64,000 bases of DNA, from positions 24,028-88,027 of the forward strand of contig JAOARP010000035.1 of assembly GCA_025210525.1 (NCBI GenBank), read 5' to 3'. The notes below the pieces were generated by a model. It saw only the letters and a list, made by a program, of their open reading frames with translations, was not told the DNA's origin and made no database searches. Made by a program: the position numbers and the translations under genes. Source of the stretch: Marinisporobacter sp. (GTDB lineage: Bacteria; Bacillota; Clostridia; Peptostreptococcales; Thermotaleaceae). This document shows, piece after piece, positions 8,531 to 19,100 of this stretch. Positions within the stretch are counted from its first letter, which is position 1. Every line of letters begins with the position of its first letter.

Positions 8531-9385
8531 ATGAAATATAATAAAAAAGAATTAGCAAGAAGAATATTGCTGATTATGCTAGGAAGTGCAATTACAGCTA
8601 TAGGGATTAATACTTTTATCATACCTCATAAGTTTTTAAGTGGAGGAGTAGGGGGAATTGCTTTAATCCTACAGTATCTAACAAATATTTCGTCTGGTTA
8701 TTATATTTTAGCTGTGAATATACCTATATTTTTAATAGGTATGAAGAAAGTAGATAAAGAATTTTGTATTTTCAGTTTGCTTGGAATGCTTTCATTGTCC
8801 TTTTTTATGATTTTAACCCAAAATATATCTAATTATTATGCTATAGAGGATATGGTCGTATCGAGTATATATGGAGGTATATTAGGAGGAATTGGTGCAG
8901 CAATTGTTTTTCAAAATAGGGCTTCCATGGGAGGAACAGATATTATTGCTGTGGTGCTTAAGAAAAAAACAGGTGGAAGTATTTCCAGTTATTTACTTAT
9001 TATGAACATAGTAGTTGTAATGATTGGAACGACTATTAATGGTATAAGTATTGCTCTATATACATTGATTTCTATGTATATTTCATCAGAGGTAATGAAT
9101 AGAGTAATGGACGGAATCGAAAGAAAAAAATTACTTCTTGTTGTAACGCAAAAGGAAAGAGAAATTGCAGACCAGATTATCAAGGAAGTAGGAAGAGGGG
9201 TTACTTTTCTTCACGGACAGGGAGCTTATACAGGAAAGGAAAGAAATGTTATTTACTGTATCGTTACTTTAAGACAATTACCTAAAATACAAAAACTAAT
9301 TGAAGATACAGACCCTCAAGCATTTATGTCTATATTGGATACTTCAGAGGTTCATGGGCAAGGGTTTAAAAGACCTGTTTTATAA
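8531..9385 (+). CDS. YitT family membrane protein (DUF161-DUF2179)
   Basis: 284 aa. Five or so hydrophobic segments (residues about 10-190) with the family motif INTFIIPHKFLSGGVGGIALIL near the N-terminus, then a cytoplasmic DUF2179 domain (about 205-284: VTFLHGQGAYTGKERNVIYCIV). The family is common and multicopy in Firmicutes; function is not established, although a transport role is often proposed. AAGGGAG precedes the ATG. Converges with the flavoenzyme gene on the other strand; a shared terminator lies between them. Confidence 0.88.
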   Translation: MKYNKKELARRILLIMLGSAITAIGINTFIIPHKFLSGGVGGIALILQYLTNISSGYYILAVNIPIFLIGMKKVDKEFCIFSLLGMLSLSFFMILTQNISNYYAIEDMVVSSIYGGILGGIGAAIVFQNRASMGGTDIIAVVLKKKTGGSISSYLLIMNIVVVMIGTTINGISIALYTLISMYISSEVMNRVMDGIERKKLLLVVTQKEREIADQIIKEVGRGVTFLHGQGAYTGKERNVIYCIVTLRQLPKIQKLIEDTDPQAFMSILDTSEVHGQGFKRPVL

Positions 9386-9470
9386 AGGATAAAATAGCAC
9401 CTTCAAGGTATTTAAAGAATTTATCATAAATGAATGTTTTGATTGAGCAATTTATAATATTTATAGATAA

Positions 9471-9508
9471 AGAAATCCTGTAGATCGTTAGTGAACTACA
9501 GGATTTTC
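9471..9508. terminator. Bidirectional terminator
   Basis: AAATCCTGTAG pairs with CTACAGGATTTT over a 12-base loop. T-rich tracts follow in both directions, serving the converging YitT-type and flavoenzyme genes. Confidence 0.78.
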
Positions 9509-9539
9509 CTATGTTTGCTTTTATGAAATAAGCTAGAAA

Positions 9540-10880
9540 TTACATTTTTTCAATGGCATTCATAGCAGCTCCATTAATAGGATAAGCAATTGGAGATGCT
9601 GTAAGAAGAGGATGAGTAGCTACTTGGAAGGTATTTAAATCAGCAGCACTCATTCCTTGTTGGATGGCAAGACTTAATATATTGATCATTTCACCAATAG
9701 AATCTCCACCAGAAATCTGTCCTCCCATAATTACTCCAGAATATTTTGAGAAAATCAATTTCATTTTGATTGTTTGTGTATTAGGAAGGGAACCAGGATG
9801 ATGATCCATTGTAGAAAATTCTCCTACAACAATATCAAAATTTTCATTTTTGGCTTGTTTTTCAGTTAATCCTACAGCACCAAAGGCTCTACCATAGATT
9901 TTTGTTGAAAAGGCATTGATGGTTCCTTTATTTTTACGAGTTAATTTGTTTTTGAAAACATTATAGCCTGCAATTTTAGCCTCAACAGCAGCAGTAGATG
10001 CTAATAGGATTGGAACGCTATTTCTAGTGAAAAAGCATGTCTTTTGAGCACAATCTCCAACAGCTAATATATCAGGATCAGAGGTTCTCATGTATTCATT
10101 GACCATAATGGCTTCATCATCATTTACCTCAATTCCTGCATCCTGTGCAAGAACAGAATTTGCTTTTACACCAGCTCCAAGTAATACGGCATCTGCTTTT
10201 ATGGTTTCTCCATTTGAAAGCTTGATTTCTTTTATACATTCTTCTCCAATAAATTCTTCTATTTGTGTATTTGTTTTTATGTTGATACCATTTTCAAGCA
10301 AGAGTTTTTCTGCTTCATCACTAAATTCAGCATCAAAATTTCTTCTTAAGCATTTATCTCCTCTTTGAATCAAGGTAATGTTTTTTCCTGATTTCTTCAT
10401 TTGTTCAGCAAATTCTACACCGATAAACCCTCCACCAATAACTACGACCTCTTGAAAATCACTCATTTTTTCTAAGAGATTTTTTAAATAAACTTCATCT
10501 TTATATACAGGGAATATATTATTTAATTCTTTTCCTGGGAATGATGGAATGATTGGAAGAGAACCTGTTGCAATAATCAATTTGTCATAATAAATATCTT
10601 CATTTTTTTCTGTTACTATGTATTTTTCTTCTTTATTAATTTTAGTAACCTTGTCTACTAATAAGTCTATATTATTACTTGTTAACATCTTATCAGGGAT
10701 AATATTTTTTGATGTATCCTTTAGGGTGCCATAGATATAAGGAATACCACAAGGAACCATTACGGTTTCTTTGTCACGTATAACGGTAATATCAATATCT
10801 CCATATACTTTTCTTGCAGTTGTAGCACTAAGGATACCCCCAGCACTTCCACCGATAATCAATAAATCTACTTTTTTCAT
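9540..10880 (-). CDS. FAD-dependent NADH oxidase / CoA-disulfide reductase-like enzyme
   Basis: 446 aa pyridine nucleotide-disulfide oxidoreductase. FAD-binding GGSAGG lies at residues 10-15, the single redox cysteine at 44 (VPCGIPY), the NAD-binding VVIGGGFIGVEFAE at about 145-158, the second FAD motif AVGDCAQ near 275, and a C-terminal dimerisation domain. One active cysteine rather than a CxxxxC pair places it with NADH oxidase, NADH peroxidase, CoA-disulfide reductase and persulfide reductase. In an anaerobe, removal of oxygen or peroxide, or reduction of CoA/per-sulfides, is likely; the sequence does not separate these. The minus-strand start has AAGGGGG upstream. Monocistronic. Confidence 0.85.
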   Translation of the reverse strand: MKKVDLLIIGGSAGGILSATTARKVYGDIDITVIRDKETVMVPCGIPYIYGTLKDTSKNIIPDKMLTSNNIDLLVDKVTKINKEEKYIVTEKNEDIYYDKLIIATGSLPIIPSFPGKELNNIFPVYKDEVYLKNLLEKMSDFQEVVVIGGGFIGVEFAEQMKKSGKNITLIQRGDKCLRRNFDAEFSDEAEKLLLENGINIKTNTQIEEFIGEECIKEIKLSNGETIKADAVLLGAGVKANSVLAQDAGIEVNDDEAIMVNEYMRTSDPDILAVGDCAQKTCFFTRNSVPILLASTAAVEAKIAGYNVFKNKLTRKNKGTINAFSTKIYGRAFGAVGLTEKQAKNENFDIVVGEFSTMDHHPGSLPNTQTIKMKLIFSKYSGVIMGGQISGGDSIGEMINILSLAIQQGMSAADLNTFQVATHPLLTASPIAYPINGAAMNAIEKM

Positions 10881-11005
10881 AAACGTACCCCCTTGTAATT
10901 TTTAAGATATATGTAAAAATATAACATCCTCTTATGAATAATATGGTATCTCATATAAATGGTAATGTCAATTGGTATTGGTTTTTAATGGTTGGAGAAA
11001 ATAAG

Positions 11006-11069
11006 TTGTCTTATCAGATATTTAGGATATAATATAATTAAGATTAAGTAAATCTAGATTTACTTAATC
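11006..11069 (+). promoter_or_regulatory. Promoter with a perfect 28-bp palindrome (operator)
   Basis: TTGTCT (11006-11011) and TATAAT (11028-11033) are 16 bases apart. Immediately after, at 11042-11069, GATTAAGTAAATCT is followed with no gap by its exact reverse complement AGATTTACTTAATC. This places a perfect palindrome over the expected transcription start of the AAA ATPase gene, as a repressor site would be. It has no loop and no T run, so it is not a terminator. Confidence 0.65.
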
Positions 11070-11095
11070 AAGATTATATAAAAAGGGGATTATAA

Positions 11096-12478
11096 ATGTT
11101 TATTGGTAGAGATTATGAATTAAACACATTAAATCGTTTATATACAGAAGAGCAATTTCAATTTGTTGTTATATATGGAAGAAGAAGAGTAGGAAAAACT
11201 AGATTGCTGACAGAGTTTTGCAAAGACAAAGAATCTATTTTTTATGTAGCGGAAGAATATAATGAAAAGATGGCGTTAGAAAAGTTTTCTCAAAAGATTT
11301 TAGAGCATTTTCAAATGGAGGATTTTATATCAAGCTTTGAGTCTTGGGAGAAGGCGTTCTTATTTTTGGCGAAGCAAAGTCGTGATAGAAAAATTGTTTT
11401 AGTAATGGATGAATTTCCTTATGTGGCTTTAGCTAATAAAAGTATACCCTCTTTGCTTCAAAATTTGATTGACCATGAATTAAAGAACACAAAGCTGTAT
11501 TTGGTTGTATGTGGATCATCTATGAGCTTTATGGAAAAGGAAATTTTATCCTATAAAAGTCCTTTGTATGGAAGAAGAACAGCTCAATTAAAAATAGAGC
11601 CTTTTGATTTCTTTGATAGTACGAAGTTTTTTTCGAATTATAGCTTTGAAGAAGAAGTAAAGGCATACGGTATTTTAGGGGGAATTCCTCAATATCTATT
11701 AAAATTTAGAGATAAGGAGTCTATTGAAGAGAATATAAAAAGGCACATATTAGATAAATCTAGTTATTTATATACAGAGCCTATGAATCTTTTAAAACAA
11801 GAATTAAGAGAACCAGCTATGTATAATTCTATTATAGAAGCTATTGCAACAGGTGCGTCTAAATTAAATGAAATTGCAACGAAGGTAGGAGAAGCAGGGA
11901 GTAAATGTTCTGCTTATTTAAAAACTTTAATAGAATTACAGATTGTAGAAAAACAAGTTCCTGTTGGAGAAAAGGAAAGCTCAAGAAAAACGATCTATCG
12001 TTTAAAAGATAATTTGTTTAACTTTTGGTATCGATTTGTTTTTGATTATCCATCACTGATTGAACAAGAAATGATTGATTATCTTTATGAAAAGAAAATC
12101 AAGCCTGAGATGAATCATTATCTAGGATATATATATGAAAAGATTTGTATAGATTATTTAATTAGGAAAAATAAAAAGTATGAATTACCCTTTGTTTTTG
12201 AAAAAATCGGTTCATGGTGGGGGAATAATCCTATAAAAAAACGTCAGGAAGAAATAGATATTTTAGCGGTTAGTAAGGAATGTGCTTTTATTGGAGAATG
12301 TAAATGGAGAAATGAACCCTTAGATATGAAGGTTGTCATGGGTCTTATGGAAAAATCACAAATATTGCCATACAAAGAAAAATATTATGTATTTTTTTCT
12401 AAAAGTGGTTTTACAAAAGAAGTATTAGATTATACAAAAAACAACAAGCAGATCTATTTATACGAGAACCTATTATAA
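11096..12478 (+). CDS. AAA ATPase with DUF234 nuclease-like C-terminus
   Basis: 460 aa. The N-terminal ATPase_2 domain has Walker A GRRRVGKT at residues 28-35 and a Walker B-type VLVMDEFPY near 103. A winged-helix region follows, and the C-terminal DUF234 part holds a PD-(D/E)xK-like pattern (EEIDILAV near 385-392, then GECKW near 400-404). This architecture is common in archaea and anaerobic bacteria, is often multicopy, and is suspected to act in DNA-linked or defence-type functions, but none is established. It stands alone with its own palindromic operator and terminator. The ATG has AAAGGGG upstream. Confidence 0.83.
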   Translation: MFIGRDYELNTLNRLYTEEQFQFVVIYGRRRVGKTRLLTEFCKDKESIFYVAEEYNEKMALEKFSQKILEHFQMEDFISSFESWEKAFLFLAKQSRDRKIVLVMDEFPYVALANKSIPSLLQNLIDHELKNTKLYLVVCGSSMSFMEKEILSYKSPLYGRRTAQLKIEPFDFFDSTKFFSNYSFEEEVKAYGILGGIPQYLLKFRDKESIEENIKRHILDKSSYLYTEPMNLLKQELREPAMYNSIIEAIATGASKLNEIATKVGEAGSKCSAYLKTLIELQIVEKQVPVGEKESSRKTIYRLKDNLFNFWYRFVFDYPSLIEQEMIDYLYEKKIKPEMNHYLGYIYEKICIDYLIRKNKKYELPFVFEKIGSWWGNNPIKKRQEEIDILAVSKECAFIGECKWRNEPLDMKVVMGLMEKSQILPYKEKYYVFFSKSGFTKEVLDYTKNNKQIYLYENLL

Positions 12479-12501
12479 TTGTATAGATTAGCAGAAGAAT
12501 T

Positions 12502-12535
12502 GGGCATTCCATAAATTTTTATGGGGTGTCTTTTG
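12502..12535 (+). terminator. Intrinsic terminator
   Basis: GGCATTCCATAA pairs with TTATGGGGTGTC around a 4-base loop, followed by TTTT. Ends the AAA ATPase gene. Between here and about 12765 the sequence is AT-rich with no gene; a weak hairpin (ATTGTTT/AAACAAT) at about 12710-12730 is all that is seen. Confidence 0.8.
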
Positions 12536-12764
12536 CTGTAGTTTTAATTTGAATAAAGCAAGTCATAATGGAATAATTGTAGAGAATTTTTTTGAGATAT
12601 ACCTCAAGATGAGTTCAAAAAAGTTTATGTAGATAATAGAATAAATTTGTAGAAAAATAAAGGAATGTGAATAAAAATGTAGAAATTACAAAGGACGGTT
12701 AAACTACTATTGTTTACTTCAAACAATAATATAAAAAATTTAATATGAATAAGTGGATAATTAA

Positions 12765-12852
12765 GCGATAAAGGCAAACTTATCGAAAGGTAAGGACGCA
12801 AAGCTATGGGTCTACGGAACAGAAAGTTCTATGATTGCCAGGTTGCCGAATC
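12765..12852 (+). ncRNA. c-di-GMP-I riboswitch (GEMM)
   Basis: The class-I cyclic di-GMP aptamer core is readable: GGCAAAC, then a short hairpin ending in the GAAA tetraloop (TTATCGAAAGGTAA), then GGACGCAAAGC, the P3 hairpin, and the closing GCCAGGTTGCCGA. GAAA tetraloop, GGACGCAAAGC and the GGnnGCCGA receptor are the diagnostic elements of Rfam-type GEMM RNAs. A terminator follows at once, so binding probably controls read-through. The next gene is a chemoreceptor, a very common GEMM target, but more than 400 bases separate them and a second terminator lies between. Confidence 0.92.
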
Positions 12853-12853
12853 T

Positions 12854-12901
12854 AAAACATTAAGAAAATTCTTTTATTAGAAAGAGCTTCTTAATGTTTT
12901 T
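12854..12901 (+). terminator. Riboswitch expression-platform terminator
   Basis: AAAACATTAAGAA pairs with TTCTTAATGTTTTT directly downstream of the c-di-GMP aptamer. Placement right behind the aptamer is that of a ligand-controlled terminator. Confidence 0.85.
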
Positions 12902-12933
12902 GTAGCACCATATTTTATTCTAATAAAATATTA

Positions 12934-12965
12934 GGGCATCTATAGCTTTCTATAGGTGTTTTTTG
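12934..12965 (+). terminator. Second terminator in the chemoreceptor leader
   Basis: GCATCTATAG pairs with CTATAGGTGT around CTTT, with a run of six T. Just before it is a perfect palindrome TATTTTATT-CT-AATAAAATA (12911-12930). From 12966 to 13279 I see no gene and no known RNA family. Confidence 0.78.
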
Positions 12966-13279
12966 TTTGCTAATTTATTATGAAAGAGAGGTGGTTAATT
13001 ATTACCATTATAAACTATCATATGCATAAATGTTTAATAAATCTTATATTGCGTATTATTTATTGAGAAGTTACTATCTATTCCAAACTATAAATAGTTT
13101 GTTAATTTTATAGGAGAACTTTTAGTAAAAGATGGTGGAAGAATAACCACAGTTTATATCTAGATGTTCAAATAATATCAATGAAAAATAGTGTAGATCA
13201 TGGAAACGCGCAATGTCCACATATTTAATAGATAAATATTTAACCCAAATAAATAGATTATATAAAGGAGATATAAAAT

Positions 13280-14983
13280 ATGAAGTATAATTTATTAAGA
13301 AAGATCAGTATCCAAAAAAGGCTGATTATTGTTGTTACTTTATTCGCAGTGATTTTTTGTGCTATGTCTGCTACCCAAATTTATAATATGAAACAAATGA
13401 ATGAAGATGTAGATAAGGTTGTCAATGAAGGAACACATGGAATTATAAATGCCGAGAGAGCAAATTTTTATATGCATCAAATTATCATTAATTTCTATCG
13501 TGCTACAACAGGAGATGAAAAGTTTATTCAAGCAATGGTGGATAATTGTACTTATGTTACTGAAGCTTTAGATGAATACGAAAAAACTGCAAGTACAACA
13601 GAAAACAAAGAACTTTTAGTGGAAGTAAAAACGGCTTTTGGAGAATATGAAAACGTTATTCACAAATTAGCTAAGGAACTACGGGGGGGAATGAGAGATA
13701 AACAAATTATTCAGTTTTTGAATGAGCAAGATACCAAAACAAAAGCTGACCGAGTGATTCGTGGCATAGATCATATTGTGAAATACAGTGAAGAAACTGC
13801 AAATGCTAGTAAAGATATATATTTTAATAAAGCAAACAACACAATTTTCATAATGATTATTGCAGCTATATGCACATTGATATTATCTGTTTATATAAGC
13901 TTTGGTGTTAGTTTATCTATTATAGTTCCGTTAAAAGAATTAGTAAAAGAAATTAAAAAAGTAGAAGAAAATTTAGATATGACCTATCGTTTTAAAGATA
14001 ATTGTAATGATGAGATTAGATTAGTAAAAGATGTGCTAAATGTTTTTATGGAAAAGTATCAGAATATTATGTCTCATACTAATTCTAATATAAAAACAAA
14101 TGTGGAAAAATTTCAGAAGATTATTTGTGCATCAGAAGAAAGTATTGAAAATGTAGAAGAATATGTGGATTCTGTTATTTTGAAAGTAAATCATCTTGGA
14201 GAAACAACAGAAATTCAATTGGATAAAATGAAAAACATTTGTGAAACTTCACAAGTTGTTGCTACTAAAAGTAATTCTGTTGCTGATGAGGTTCAGTCAG
14301 TAACAACGTATACAAACGATGTTGTTAAGCATGTTCAATCTACACTTGAATTTTCTAAACAGGTAGTATTATCTTCAGATGAAGTGAGTAAAAATGTAGA
14401 GACTCTTTCTGGTAAAATAAGTAATATTCAAAATTTTGTTGATATGATCACTAGCATAGCAGATCAAACAAATCTTCTTGCATTAAATGCATCTATTGAA
14501 GCAGCTAGAGCAGGAGAATATGGGAGGGGATTTGCTGTAGTGGCAGAAGAAATACGAAAACTTGCAGAGGAAACTCATAAGGAAGCTGAAAATGTAACAA
14601 ATTTATCTAATGACATTATTTTTGAATTAGACAATGTAAATAAGGTAATTGTGAAAAATTCTGATATATCCCAAAAAACAAGTGAACAATCTACACTTAC
14701 AAGGGAAAAAATGCAAGAAATATTAATATCAATGGAGTCTATTATGCAAACTTCAAAGGATATGTCCTTCTTAGTTATAAAACAAGCAGAGGCAAATATG
14801 AATATGGAGAAATTTATACGAGGGACTAGTGAAGAAATGACAAGTACAGTTTATTCCGTAAATGGAATCACTAAAGAAATAGAAGAAGTAAGTGCTGGAG
14901 AACAGGAAATTATAAAAGCTTCTGAAGATTTAATGACGACAGTAAATATAATGGATAAGGCAATGACTGAATTTAAGATGTAA
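13280..14983 (+). CDS. Methyl-accepting chemotaxis protein
   Basis: Membrane chemoreceptor, 567 aa. TM1 at about residues 15-32, an extracellular four-helix-bundle sensor (about 33-190), TM2 at about 191-212, a HAMP domain (about 213-270) and the cytoplasmic signalling domain. The hairpin tip that binds CheA/CheW is intact ([19 protein letters not shown], near 394-412, then [18 protein letters not shown]). It signals ligand binding to the motility system. The start has AAAGGAGA upstream. The c-di-GMP-I riboswitch upstream suggests coupling to the motile/sessile decision, provided transcripts run through the second terminator. The sensed compound is unknown. Confidence 0.93.
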   Translation: MKYNLLRKISIQKRLIIVVTLFAVIFCAMSATQIYNMKQMNEDVDKVVNEGTHGIINAERANFYMHQIIINFYRATTGDEKFIQAMVDNCTYVTEALDEYEKTASTTENKELLVEVKTAFGEYENVIHKLAKELRGGMRDKQIIQFLNEQDTKTKADRVIRGIDHIVKYSEETANASKDIYFNKANNTIFIMIIAAICTLILSVYISFGVSLSIIVPLKELVKEIKKVEENLDMTYRFKDNCNDEIRLVKDVLNVFMEKYQNIMSHTNSNIKTNVEKFQKIICASEESIENVEEYVDSVILKVNHLGETTEIQLDKMKNICETSQVVATKSNSVADEVQSVTTYTNDVVKHVQSTLEFSKQVVLSSDEVSKNVETLSGKISNIQNFVDMITSIADQTNLLALNASIEAARAGEYGRGFAVVAEEIRKLAEETHKEAENVTNLSNDIIFELDNVNKVIVKNSDISQKTSEQSTLTREKMQEILISMESIMQTSKDMSFLVIKQAEANMNMEKFIRGTSEEMTSTVYSVNGITKEIEEVSAGEQEIIKASEDLMTTVNIMDKAMTEFKM

Positions 14984-15038
14984 CAGAAGGATAAATTATA
15001 TAAAAGAGAGTCAATAAAAAGAACTAGGAGGAGAGCAT

Positions 15039-15998
15039 ATGAAGATCGTTGTGCTAGATGGATATACTTTAAACCCTGGAGATTTGACATGGGAAGGATT
15101 AGAAGAATTAGGAGAGGTTACTGTATATGATCGGACACCAGAAGAAAAAATCATTGAAAGAGTTGGGAATGCTGAGATTATTTATATTAATAAAACAGTT
15201 TTAAAAAGAGAAACTCTTGAAAAATTATCTCATGTGAAGTTTATTGGAGTTCTTGCTACAGGATATAATGTGGTTGATGCAGAGGCTGCCAAAGAATTAG
15301 GAATAGTTGCTACAAATATACCTACATATGGAACACAGGCTGTAGCACAATTTACTTTTGCACTTCTTTTAGAAATTTGTCATCATGTGGGGGAGCATAA
15401 TTTAAGTGTGAAAAGAGGAGAATGGAGCAAAAGTATAGACTTTTGTTATTGGAAATATCCATTGATGGAGCTTGCAGGAAAGACTATGGGGATTATTGGA
15501 CTTGGTAGAATCGGTCAAGAGGTAGCTAAAATTGCACAAGCCTTTGGGATGTACGTAGTAGCCTTTGCTAATCATCCCCAAAAAGAATTAGAAAATGAAA
15601 AGTTAAAATATGTAGATATGGATACATTATTTGAAAAATCAGATGTGATTAGTTTACATTGTCCATTATTTGAAAATACTAGGGGAATGATTAATAAAGA
15701 AAATATAGCTAAAATGAAAGATGGTGTAATGATTCTCAACACATCTAGAGGAGCATTAATTGTTGAGAATGATTTAGCAGAAGCTTTAAATAGTGGAAAA
15801 GTAGCTGGGGCTGGGGTAGATGTATTATCGGAAGAACCAGCAGCTATGGATAATCCATTATTAACGGCTAAAAATTGTATCATTACTCCCCATATTGCAT
15901 GGGCACCAAAGGAAGCAAGGGAGAGACTTATGAATATTGCTATAGATAATTTAAAAGAATTTTTAGCAGGAAAACCTATAAATATGGTAAACATCTAA
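15039..15998 (+). CDS. D-2-hydroxyacid dehydrogenase, hydroxypyruvate reductase-like
   Basis: 319 aa, NAD-dependent enzyme of the D-isomer 2-hydroxyacid dehydrogenase family. Rossmann motif GLGRIG at residues 154-159; catalytic Arg237 (NTSRGA), Glu266 (DVLSEEP) and His285 (TPHIAW) are all present. The N-terminal LDGYTLNPGDLTWEGLEELG stretch is typical of glycerate dehydrogenase/hydroxypyruvate reductase, so glycerate-hydroxypyruvate interconversion is the best guess; other 2-oxoacids are possible. AGGAGGAGAG precedes the ATG. It lies 55 bases behind the chemoreceptor with no terminator, so it may be read from the same transcript. Confidence 0.87.
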   Translation: MKIVVLDGYTLNPGDLTWEGLEELGEVTVYDRTPEEKIIERVGNAEIIYINKTVLKRETLEKLSHVKFIGVLATGYNVVDAEAAKELGIVATNIPTYGTQAVAQFTFALLLEICHHVGEHNLSVKRGEWSKSIDFCYWKYPLMELAGKTMGIIGLGRIGQEVAKIAQAFGMYVVAFANHPQKELENEKLKYVDMDTLFEKSDVISLHCPLFENTRGMINKENIAKMKDGVMILNTSRGALIVENDLAEALNSGKVAGAGVDVLSEEPAAMDNPLLTAKNCIITPHIAWAPKEARERLMNIAIDNLKEFLAGKPINMVNI

Positions 15999-16029
15999 GG
16001 TATGAATAAAAAATGAAAAAATATAAGCT

Positions 16030-16062
16030 AAAAGCTGCGTGAATTGATCACTCAGCTTTTTC
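16030..16062 (+). terminator. Intrinsic terminator
   Basis: AAAAGCTGCGTGA pairs with TCACTCAGCTTTT around a 5-base loop; T-rich end. Ends the dehydrogenase transcript. Confidence 0.85.
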
Positions 16063-16182
16063 TTAATATAACATTAAAAAAAGCATAAAATTGTCTATTT
16101 AACTTAAATATATGGTAAAATCATGCTGAAATAAGTTTTAAAATAGAATAAAAATCTTGTAAGAAGAGAAAGGAGATAGCGC

Positions 16183-19100
16183 ATGAAAGATCAAAAGGAT
16201 CATCTAAGTCATATACCAGAACTTCATGATGAGAAAAATATCCTTGGGAAATGGGCGTGTTTGTTTGTAGATCGACCAAGGATTATGATTTTATTAATCA
16301 TTTTGATTGTTTATGCTGGGATGATTTCTTTTACCCAAATGCCAAAAGAGATCAATCCAGAAATAAGACTTCCCTATATTAATGTAACAACCACTTATAC
16401 AGGAGCGTCACCAGAAGAAATGGAAACTTTAGTGACGGATGAATTAGAAAATAAAATCAGTGAGATAGAAGGAATAAAAAGCTTAAAGTCCACATCATCA
16501 TTAGGATATTCAAATGTTGATATTAGCTTTGATGTAAATGCTGATATGGAAAAGATGAAAAATGAGGTAAAGGATAAGGTATCAGAAGCAAAAGGAGCAC
16601 TTCCTGATGATGCAGATGAACCTTATATAAGTGAAGCAGAAACGGGAAATAAATATGTACTCATCCTCAACCTTACAGGGGTAGATGATTTAGTAGAGCT
16701 TAAGAATTCTGCTGATAGAATAAGAGATGAGATTAAAAAGAATAAGGATGTATCTGATGTAGAGGTATATGGAGGGTTAGAGAGAGAGATCAAGGTAATG
16801 GTAGACCCCCATAAGCTAGCAGCATACAACTTAAGATTAGATCAAATAGGAAATGCATTAAGAGATAGTAATACAACTATACCAGGAGGAAATGTATACC
16901 TAGATCATAAAAAATACAATGTAAGAACTATTGGCAAATTTAAAGATGTAGAAGATATGAAAAATGTAGTTGTTTCTTATACAGGCAGTGGTCCTTTATA
17001 TATAAAGGATATAGGTGTTGTCGTAGATGGTTACAAGGAAATACAATCGGATGCGAGAATGTCTGTTGGAATAGGAACGAAAAATCCTACGGTAAAAAAA
17101 TCAGTAACCTTAGTAGTAAAGAGAAAAGAAGGGTCTGATGCTATAGCCATAGGAGAAGAAGTAAGAAGAATATTAAATGAGGGAAAAGGAAGTATTTATC
17201 CAGAAGAGATGGAGACTCATATTACCATGGATTTAGCGGAAGAAATAGATCGTAATCTTGGAGATGTTTTTGATAATGCTAAATCAGGTTTATTCTTAGT
17301 TATTATTGTTCTATATATATTTATAGGATTATCAGAGTCCTTAGTTGTTTCTGTAGTTATTCCACTAGCTCTTTTAGCATCTACCATATTGCTTAAAAAT
17401 ATGGGAGCTTCCATCAATACAATGATTCTTTTTTCAATGATCTTAGCTGTAGGGATGCTTGTAGATAATGGAATTGTAGTAATGGAAAATATAGATCGTT
17501 TGAGAATGAAGGGCGTAAATGCTAAGGATGCAGCAAAGGCTGCTACAAATCAAGTAGCACCAGCCATCTTATCAGCAACTCTTACTACCTTGGCTGCATT
17601 TTTACCTATGGCAATAACTCCGGGTCTTTATGGTTATTGGTTAAAATGGATTCCTATAACTGTAATCGCAGCATTAGGATCATCTTTTTTTATTGCCACT
17701 ACTGTAACACCAGCATTAAGCTCTGTATTTTTAAAGGAACATGGTAAAAAAGATAAAAAGAAAAAGAAGTTTTTAGATATAGGAATGAAAGGAATCTCTA
17801 TACTTGCTGTATTTATTCTTTCTATGCTTTCTTTTAAAGATAAACATGAAGGATTTTTAAATACAAATATACTAGCTTGGAGTTTTACCATTGTTTTTAC
17901 AGGGGCTATTATTTATAAGCTCATAAAGGGAAAGAAAAATCCATTAGAGAGTCCTTTTATAAGAACTTATGGAAATATCCTACATAGCATTATCATCAGT
18001 AAAAAGAAAAAATTCATCGTATTAGGAATTGTTGCAGCTTTATTGGTAGGAAGTGTCATGCTACCTATATCAGGGATATTAAAGATTACTGTATTTGGAG
18101 ATATGGATGCAGAAGAATTTAATGTAAATATTAAGACACCAGTAGGTTCAGAGCTAGAAACCACATCTAATATAGCAGCAGAGGTTGAAAAAATATTATT
18201 TGATTATCCTGAAATGAAAAGCTTTAGCACAAGTATTTCAAGTCCTGAAAGAGCAAGGATTCGAGTGAAGCTTTTAGAGAAGGATAAAAGGGAAAGAACA
18301 AGTATGGAAATTGCAGAGGATTGTAGAGATCGTATAAAAGATATTCCAGGGGCAGAGATCACTATAGGACAAATGAAAGGTGGTATTGACTTTGGAAATA
18401 AGGATATAGAAATCATGATTTATGGAAAGAACTTTGATACTTTAAAGTCTGTAGCCAATGATTTTACAGATACCCTAAAGAATATAGAGGGTACCTTTGA
18501 TGCTGGAAATAATTTTGAAAATGGTTTAAGTGAAATGCAGATTATTATCAATAGAGAAAAGGCAGCTTCCTTAGGACTAGATCATAGAAGTATTTCTATG
18601 GGTATAAGAAATGCTGTACATGGCTTAAAGGCAACTACTTTTAAAATCAATCAAGAAGAAATCGATGTGATGATTCGTACAACGAAGGAAAAATTATCAC
18701 ATAAGGAAGATTTTAATAATATCTATTTCTATGGAAAAAGCAATCAGCCCATACCATTTTCCTATGTAGCTACTGCAAAAGAAGAAGAAGGCTGTTCAGC
18801 AATTTTTCATCATAGCGAGAAGAGATATGCAAAGGTTGGCGCAAATGTAAAAAATCAAGAACAAAAGATGGCTATACAAGAAGCGTTTATGAAGAAAGTG
18901 AATGAATATCCTATGCCAAAAGGTTATTCTATAGGGTTTGACAGAGAACAAGAAGAGGTGAATGATTATTTTATCAACATGGGGAAAAATATGTTGATTG
19001 CCATGATTCTTGTATATCTTATTCTTTCCATACAATTTAATTCTTTATCGCAGCCATTTGTTATATTATTTTCTGTACCCCTTGCGGTAATTGGTGTATT

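Noticed and set aside
9540..10880. Possible plus-strand gene (92 codons at 10090-10368) inside the flavoenzyme gene
   Set aside because: The minus-strand gene has all FAD/NAD motifs across this stretch; the plus-strand frame is a Ser/Phe-rich shadow.
11042..11069. 28-bp palindrome as a terminator
   Set aside because: There is no loop and no T run, and it lies between a -10 element and the start codon; an operator fits better.
13000..13279. Second c-di-GMP aptamer (class II) with GGAAACGCGC at about 13201-13212
   Set aside because: The GGAAAC motif is present, but the remaining class-II core and pairing partners are not, so the match is probably chance.
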